The translations under genes were made by a program, and so were the position numbers. A stretch of 64,000 nt of DNA, from assembly GCA_036924085.1 (NCBI GenBank), contig JAVGWX010000013.1, forward strand, positions 64,933,157-64,997,156, given 5' to 3'. This DNA comes from Ariolimax columbianus (lineage: Eukaryota > Mollusca > Gastropoda > Stylommatophora > Arionidae). The notes beneath the pieces are model-generated. The model searched no databases. It was not told where the DNA came from and worked only from the letters and a program-made list of their open reading frames with translations. This document shows, piece by piece, positions 34,201 to 43,200 of the stretch (position 1 is its first letter; each line of letters starts with the position of its first letter).

Positions 34201-37200
34201 TCGTGGATATTCAACATACGTCCGATTCAAACTTTAACTGGGATGCAAAAGAACGGCATGTGGTAATGGAATTGATGGACTAATGCCGAAATAACATGGC
34301 ATGGTAAGTATAACATTTTTCTTACCTCTCAAATTTTCACCTTAGCATTACTTTCTGCTCATACTAATACTCATACAAGTTAGACTCTCACAGGAAATAA
34401 AATAGAGCATCGGGCTAATGTCCCAAAAAACAGATCTAGTCCTACGGTGGATTTCGGCCCACTGTGGAATCCTTGAAAATGAGAAGGCAGATGAGCTCAC
34501 AAATGCCAGAAGTGGTGGCATGTAGAAACGCCATTCACGTAGCTATAAAAAAGCAGAAAGCACCCATAAAACGATCCTTGAGGATGGACAGGAAAGACCA
34601 ATACAAAAAATACAAGTGTTGGGGTCAGCGTGGGTTAGGTGACACGGCTCACAATCTGAAAGTGCTGGGTTTGCTCCTCAATTACAGCAGTGGCAGATAC
34701 CCTGTGGAAGCAAACCCTTACATAAAATGCATGCCGAATTTGGAAGCAACAGGCAGATAAGCGCAAAATAAAAACGGTGCAACGCACAGTGCTTTGGGGA
34801 TTTAAAAAAATAAGGCAAATGCATAAAAATAAACAAATTTTTAAAAAATACAGGCCAGAAAATGACAGCATAGACAAAATTTTGCAGAAATGGGCAGCCA
34901 AAGATCTTCAGAATCAGAACAGGTCATTCATTGTAGACTCAAGGCCTACCTCAATAGAATGGGTCTTGGAGACACGCCTCACGTGCGATTGTGGAGCAAC
35001 CAAGCAAACCCCAGAACATATCTTGCAGAAATGTCCAACCTATGAAGACCAAAAAGAGATAGTCTGGCCCAGGTGAATGACCCTACCGGCAAAGATCTAA
35101 AACGCAGTCTCCTTCGTGAACCTCAATGGGCTAGAAGCATCAGTTGATCGAAGCAGCTTCATATGGATATGTAATCATTATGAATACTTCATGTCACAGA
35201 TAGTTTAATTATGTATATTACCATACATAGATCATAATTTTAGCTCAATTTGTTTAATATTGATTCATTTTATTTTGAATAAAACTATTTGACATACAGA
35301 GTTGCGACACTATTCTCGGAATTAGAGACACAAAGTGGAAAATTATCCAGGACCGGAAAGGGATAATATTTTTGTAATAAACATAACATGCCCTATTACG
35401 GTTATCTTCAGAAACCTTGTGAATCCAGTCAACCCAAATATCACCTGAGTGGGTCTCTGGATGGAAAGGACAGTGCAATTCTCACTTTTCTAACATGTTG
35501 TAAAAGGTGGCTAAAAAGGATTGTGTATTGGGCTATCATGTAAAAACAATTACCCTAAACTATCACTGCAATTGACTGGATATATGCTTCCTTGAGCTTA
35601 CAGCATGTCAGGGTTCGAATTCACAGAGAGAGAGAGAAGAAATCAGGGGCTTGGTTCGTGCCTTGTATGACCGTTCCTCCAGTCGATGCATGAGTATTGG
35701 GGAAGGATTTTTTTTAAAACAGCAAGGAAGGGAACTGGCCTTCCCACCTCACATATTCAGTCCTGCTGAAATGTGTCGAAAGGTGCAAATATCGCAGTAC
35801 AACTGTAAACTAGCAACACAACGCAAATCCGTTCTCCGGACTACATCCTGCTACTTGCAGAGTCCTATTCAGGGCTTGGTAGCAGGAGATTGACAATGGA
35901 CGCAGAAGAAGAAAACATATTCTGCAGCTTAAGAGTTTTCTTCATCTCCGAAGGCAATTGTTGCCATGGGACTGACCTTTACCTTTAGGCTTCCTTGAAA
36001 GAGGCTAGGGTCAGGGGCCAAATCAGTGTCAGACCTATGCTTCAGAAACCGGTGGCGAAATGGCAAGACCGTGTTCTATGTCACAGGAGGACAGGGCTAG
36101 ATTCAGGCCACGTGAAACATACTGACCAAGACCTTCACCTCATGTACATGCCGTGAATTTGGAAACAGATTGTGTTACAGCAGCCTGGCAAATGTGATCT
36201 CCAGTGTGGTGAGCTTATTGAAAAGCTCTGCATTGCACTATAACCAGAAGTAGCCAGGCCCACCTTCTTCAGCATGTCTCAGGATATGAGAAAAGTCACA
36301 TACATATTAAACAGATACAGGACCCAGGAGAAATGGAATCCAGTGGACCTTGAATAAACAGCTGGGGGAACCTGGATTTTGTGGATGATATAGCCCTTCT
36401 GTCCCACAGCCAAAGCCAAATGCAAAAGAAACCGGATAGACTGGATTATACCTTTAAACAAGCCGGTTTGCAGATCCATGATGAAAAGAGAAAAATAATT
36501 TGGGTCAATGCAGCAAACACAGAACCAATCAGGCTGAGAGGAATGCCACTGGAAGAGGTAGAGGTATTTACATACCTAGGAAGTATCATCAACAAGGAAG
36601 GAGGGACAGACGAGGATATAAAAACAAGGATACAAAAAGCAAGAGTTGCATACAGAATGTTGAAACCCATATGGAACTCCAGGGAAATTAGAAGGAAGAC
36701 AAAAAATAAGGATTTTAAATTCAAATGTGAAGCCAGTCCTGTTGAATGGAGCAGAAACATGGGAGGATGACCAAAAGCAATGATACAAGACTGCAGGGTT
36801 TTGTCAACGGATGTCTGAGAAAGATTCTGGGTATAAAATGGTTTGACAAAGTTACAAACGACAGACTGTGAGAGAGAGCGGGACAAGGTAAATTGGAACA
36901 GGAAATCTTAGGAAAACAGTGGAGATGGATGGGTCATACATTAAGAAAGTCCCAGGCCAATATCACCAGGCAATCCCTGTCATGGAACCCCCAGGGAAGT
37001 AGAGGCATAGGCAGATCATGGAATACATGGAGACGAGATCTGGAGGCGGAAGTAAAGAAACCAGGATAAAGCTGGAAGGAAGTGGAAAAGATTGGACAGG
37101 ACAGAGCGTTTGGAGAGGGTTGGTTAAAGGCCTATGCACACCTGGGTGATAGAAGGTGAAAGAGACAGGACCCAGCAGGGATAGTTCAGGAACGACAAGC

Positions 37201-40200
37201 TTAACCTTGCCCGTTCCAACGGTGTGAGAATACAATGATTTGGCTCCGTTATATTGGCATTGCATTCCGCCAGCTCTATTGTCATCGATTTATCATATAT
37301 AAACTACTGGGTTAATGCCATAGAAACGGCGGAACATATTGCTCTTTTCATTGTAGAGTTTCCCAACTTCCGTCATGTACGATTAGATGAAAACAATGGC
37401 GATTTTAAAATTTGTTTTAGATTTTGGAAAGATTAATTATGTATCCCTTGGATTTGAAGATTCACTCATTATTGAGAATGGGGGAGTTAAGTTTCTGCAA
37501 CAGATTTTTCTAAGGTAGATCTGTTTAGTTTGTTTATGTAGATACAATAATTATATTTATAGTCAAGGTGACAGACATAATCATTATGGTAAACAACGAT
37601 AATAGTATTAGTAAGTTTTCCTGCAAACATTAGTTTTTTTCCCCATAAACCAAGGGACGCCGCTATGGGGCGAGTCTATTTTTCCTAAATATCAACTTCA
37701 TCTTCTTGTATCTCAGAAACTAACATACACACAATAACACCAACAAGTTCTTTATTAATGTTTGTCTCTAGACACACACACACACAAATAAAAAAGATTA
37801 AAGATTCTCAAAATCAACAGCCATGTCATGACTTGACGGGCTAACAAAATTATGCAGATACAGGAAAAAGATGTAATTTTGTAATATGGAAAGCCCAAGG
37901 TTAAACAGATACAGGACACTAACAGTTCAGGTATGACAAGCTTAAAGAAGTCTCATATTACCTGGTAGGTCTCGTACAACTTGGGCACGGAAAACACCAG
38001 GACAAGAACTGATGAAAACAAAATATAAGAAACAATTATTACATGCATTATTAAAGTACAATTATCAGTGTCTGATTTATATGTTAATCATGATTAGTAG
38101 TACCTTAACTTAACATCTTTATACTGGTTTAGAAGACTCTGCAGAGTCTGTATATAACCGGTTTCTCTTATGAGCATCCAATCTATCATTACTTACTTAC
38201 TTACTTAGTCGCTCCTCTTCTACCGTGAGGTGTAGAGGTCCAATCTATCATTGAATGCATTAATTGCCCCTGCCTCCACCATTTTCTGTGTCAATGCATT
38301 CCAAGCATTCACCACTGTATGACTAAAGAAATATTTCCTAATATTTAATTTGGACCTGATTAAAGTATTTGAAGATAATTTTTCTTCTTCGTTTATCCTG
38401 AAAAGAATGTTTTGGTACATTGTGCTGTAGTTATAGTAAAACTGTGATATTTGCGTCTTTCTGCACATCTGGTTTCAGCTCAATCTCTACTCACATAGCC
38501 AGGTTGCGTGTTTCCAACACATCCAGTTTCAGAAAAAGAAGTTTCTAACATTGTTATAGATTACAGCTAGACTGCGATATCTGTGTCTTTCGGCCTGTCA
38601 CATCCGATTTCATCACAGCATTTTTGGGACCAAATTTGGCTTCCTTCTTCAATCCATAATCTCTTAGATAATCTGCACGATTGCAGTCTGTTTCCAGGGC
38701 AGCCACTTGGAGGAAAAATAGGGTATTGGTCAGGTATGGGTACCTGGCTGCTGTCAGTTTATTCACAGCTACATCTTTGACTTCAAGCAATTTAACTTAA
38801 CGTCTTTATACTAGTTTAGGGAGACGGCGTTGGCTGGTGGTTAAGTGACATGGCTCACAATCCGGAGGTGCTGGGTTCGTGTCCCAACCCCAGCCGTTAC
38901 CCCGGGGAAGCAAACCCCTAGAAAATGCATTCTGAAGTTGGATGCACTGAGCCGACAGGCACAAAATAGAAACACAGCACAATACATACTGCCTTGAAGA
39001 ATATAGAAATAAGGCAAACACACAAAAAAATTTTAATTCTGGTTTAGAAGAGTTTGCATACAACCAGTTTCTTTTACATTCACTTGATCTAAAAAAACAA
39101 CCTATGTGCATCCAATCTATTCATGAATGCAATAATTAACCCTGCCTCCACTAGTTCCTGTAGCAATGTATTCCAAGGTGGCAATGCATTCCAAGCAGGC
39201 ACTACTCCCTGACTAAATAAATATTTCATAATATCTAATCTGAACCTCTCTTTAATTTTGTAGCTGTGGCTTCTTGTTCTTGTAGGATTCTGCATTTAGA
39301 TAAACTTGTTAGTCTCATTTATTATAATGTTGCTAGCACCACACACAACTCTCTTTTCATCATCTTTCACAATATGCATGGATGTGCAATGGTCATATTC
39401 TTTCCTTCCTAGTAAGGAACCCCCAGGGTCCACTTGGGCAACTGAACTTGTAGTGACAATACATAACATACATGCACATGTTTGAACCAATCATCACTTA
39501 CCTATAATGACAAGTGACATGTCACTGAACCAAGACCCAATGTATGTCAGTGCCCATAACAGAATTCCAAACTGTGTGAAACGGAAAGAAAAAATTGAAT
39601 GTAACAAGGAAAAAAGGAATAATATCAAATTAAGAATTGGGAAAATTGAAGAAAATGAAAAATTAATCCCATTGCGGAAAATGCTGTCAGGGATGAAGTG
39701 TTAAAGACACTTTTTTTTCCATTAAAGGTTTGCCTTTCTTATGGCGAAGACACGTCTCTTCCAACCTTTGACCAGTCATTTAGGTTAAATCAGTATGTAT
39801 TGGCCAGTCTTCCCCCAGGCCTAGTAAGCCGCAGAATGTTTAAAATACCTGCTACAAATTGCCTTCGGCTACCTGACAACAGACATTAACATGCCTGTTT
39901 GAATACCAAGATTCCAAGTATCGGTCAGTGTGGATGTATGTGAGTGCGTATGCTTTTATGTCTTGTATATGTTCCACTTTGGTAGCTTCGCCTACAGTAG
40001 TTTCTGTCAATCCTTTCTGTACATAGAGAAGCGATCAAGCCGAGAAAAAACCTGACATACCTAGTCAAACAGAACAAAGCGGGATTCGAACCCAGTATAT
40101 TAGGATTGCAAGCTTAGCTTGTGATCAAGTTACACCACCACACAATGCACTGCTCTTGGAGACTATATTGCACTAGCCTCCAGTTTTTTATGAAGTGGGG

Positions 40201-43200
40201 TGACCTGTTCCCTTCCAGTCGTCTTTCTTACTCTAACAGTAAGCTTGGAATCCTGGTATTCAATATTAACGTATGTAAGGCTAGTCGTAGTAAATATTTT
40301 AAACTTTATGTGGCTTACTAGGCCTGGGGAAAGGTACGAATGATTTGGATAGATTTTTTAATAGAATTTTTGCCCGGGCAGTGACAGTTACGCCAAGCCT
40401 ACTCTTTTCTATTTCCAGCTGCTACGGAATTTTTAACGTGCTCGACACTGAACACGGGAACCTGATCTCACTTCCCATAGATCAGAACATTTTTACCAGA
40501 AGATCCAGTTAAAAAAATCACCACCGTGATTCGAACCTACAACCCCCGGCATCCGAGGCGGACACCTTACCTCGAGACCACTGAGTAAGCATGGTACCAA
40601 TTTACAACTGGCTCGATTGGAGCAAGTTGATAATGGGGATCAATGCATGGCCTATCGTAGATAACATTCTTTCTAAGATTTTACAAGTCCGATTCCAGTT
40701 CTCTATAAAAATGCTTTCTTTCATAACCTTGCCCATCACTGTCAAGAATCGTTCTCAGATGTTTCATGATAATTCTGTCGAATCTCTCAACTTTTTGAAC
40801 CATTATTTTATAGGCATATTTCAGGCAGTACTCTTGGAAGTTTTTGGATGACTTATTTCCGGAAGAATGTGTTCATTTCTGGTATTGTGTAATGGTTCAA
40901 GTAAGGATCTGCAGTCACTAAAGAGAACAATCGTAACTCGTGGTTGCTTATTGGGAAAGGTAAGGACAGCTTCTTTGAAACCCAGAAGGCTACTCCAGAC
41001 TCAGAAAGCTTTAGGCTTGCTTAAATGCATACATGTCAACCCCCACTGAGATACTGCCCTTACATTTTCAACACAACCTGTAATTTACAGTAAGAAACCA
41101 TATCAATTTTTAAAATACAAAATAGGCAATTTGCAAGAAGTAATTAAGATTGCTGTTGTTTAACCTTTACCGGCCCAACGGCCTGAGATTATGCAGACAG
41201 GATCCCGTTCCACTGGCGTTGCACGCCACCAGCTGTTGGGCCATCGCTTTATCGTATATCTTCTTCATCTTCGTTCGTTCTCAATCTCCCACTATAAAAC
41301 CCTGAAAGGGTAAGTAGCAGAATGTAGTCCAGAGAACGGAATGCGTTGTGTCGTAGTTTACAGCTTGGCTGCGATATTTGCACCGTTCGGTCCAACACTC
41401 CAACTTCAGCAAGCATTTTATGAGTACAGGGTTAGCATTCCCTCTTCGATCCCTTCTCATTAGCCAGTCTGCCCTGCTGCAGCCTGTTATCCAGGATCAC
41501 CGCGTTGAGGTGTAGAAGGGTCTTGGCAGCTATGGTTCGCTGGCCCTGACGCTAGCAGTCAGCTATGGGTCGCTGACCACTGGCATCATGAGCTGCTCAG
41601 CATCTTGATCCCGCTTTATCATATATAAAATACGAGATCCAGTAACGAATGAACATACTGCTCTTTTGAATGTAGATAACTTCCGTTATGTATGTTTAGA
41701 CGGAAAAAAAAGCTATAGTGAAATTTGTTTTAGATTTTGGAAAGGATTTCTTATGTTTTTTTGGTTTGGATTTGAAGATTCACCCATTATTGAGAATGGG
41801 GGAGTTAGATTTCTGCAACAAATTTTTCAAAGGTAGATCTATTTAGTTGTTTATATGAATACAATAATTACGTTTATAGTTAAAGTGACAGATATAGCCA
41901 TTATGGTAAACATTGATAGAAGGCCTAGTATGTTTTTCCGCGTTTTATTTAGTAACCAAGCAGATTTTATATGTTAGTACTATTTTTCACCAATATTACC
42001 ATCTTCTTGTATCTCAGAAACTAACAAACACATAATAATACCAACAAGTTCTTTATTAATATATGTCTGTAGACACAACAAAACAAAACAAAATTAGAGG
42101 TTCTCAAAATCAACAAAGACGTCAGGGCATGATGTGCTGAAAAATGATGCGGATACCAGAAATAGACATTTTGTAAACTGGTAATTAGAGTAAACAAGCA
42201 ATTTAATATATTTGCAAATTAATATGTGCAGTGTATTGTATTGTAATATATGTTTCACTCAGATAATATAATTTTTACTACAAAATTTACTAATATTTTA
42301 TTGTATATTTTATCAATTTAGGATTTCTCCACACCATTTATGATCAGGGTATCCCTTAGATCCTAAAAACTGCATAAAATATGGCGAAACTGTATCACTT
42401 GATAGGTATGTCAATGGTGGCTGTGCAAACCGTGTTGGAGAGTCTTCTACTCTAGAGGGATCATAATGTACAGTTATTTTTATTATTGTGTAAAGCCCAC
42501 AATGAGTAAATTTACACTTTTGTGCGTCCTGCAAGTTGCAGTAGCTTTCCTTGCATCCCGAGCATGCTGATGAAGGTGGACCACAGTCCTCCCGGCGACT
42601 GTTCTATGCTTGGCTTCATCTGCATGGCGCTCACTACTACAGGATCACACCGATTCACATATCGTCAGCCAGGCTGCCTTGAAAACAGCCTCAGGGAATG
42701 ATACGTGGAAGAGAGATTGTAGTCTTGGTCAGTGTGTTGACCCTGACACGACATCCAGGCTAGTATTTTGTGCCTGACTGGACTAGCGTCGCAGTTCCCC
42801 GTACAGTTAGTCCCTTACAACAAAGTCTCAGTGTGGCAGCCGTCCTATTCTCACGTCTGTCACACACAGAACCAGCTCAGAAACCATTCAGACAAAATCC
42901 AACATTTCAATACTTTCTTACCTTGATCGAGTCCACAGTGTCTTCAACAAGGAACAGGTGTCGCAGTTCCTTAGCAGTAGCGTTGACGTTCTTGAGGGTA
43001 GCCTTAATGACACATTTCAGTCTGTCTTCATTCAAACTGATGTCCTTGTCCAAGATGCACCTGTTTATACACACATGAGAACAGTGACTGCAGTTGTTAC
43101 TTCAAATCAGGTGTTCAACTTTTACATAACCATTGCGAAAAATTTGACCATTTTTTGTTGTTTTTAATCCATTTTTTTCAAAGCATTTTAATCATAGATA

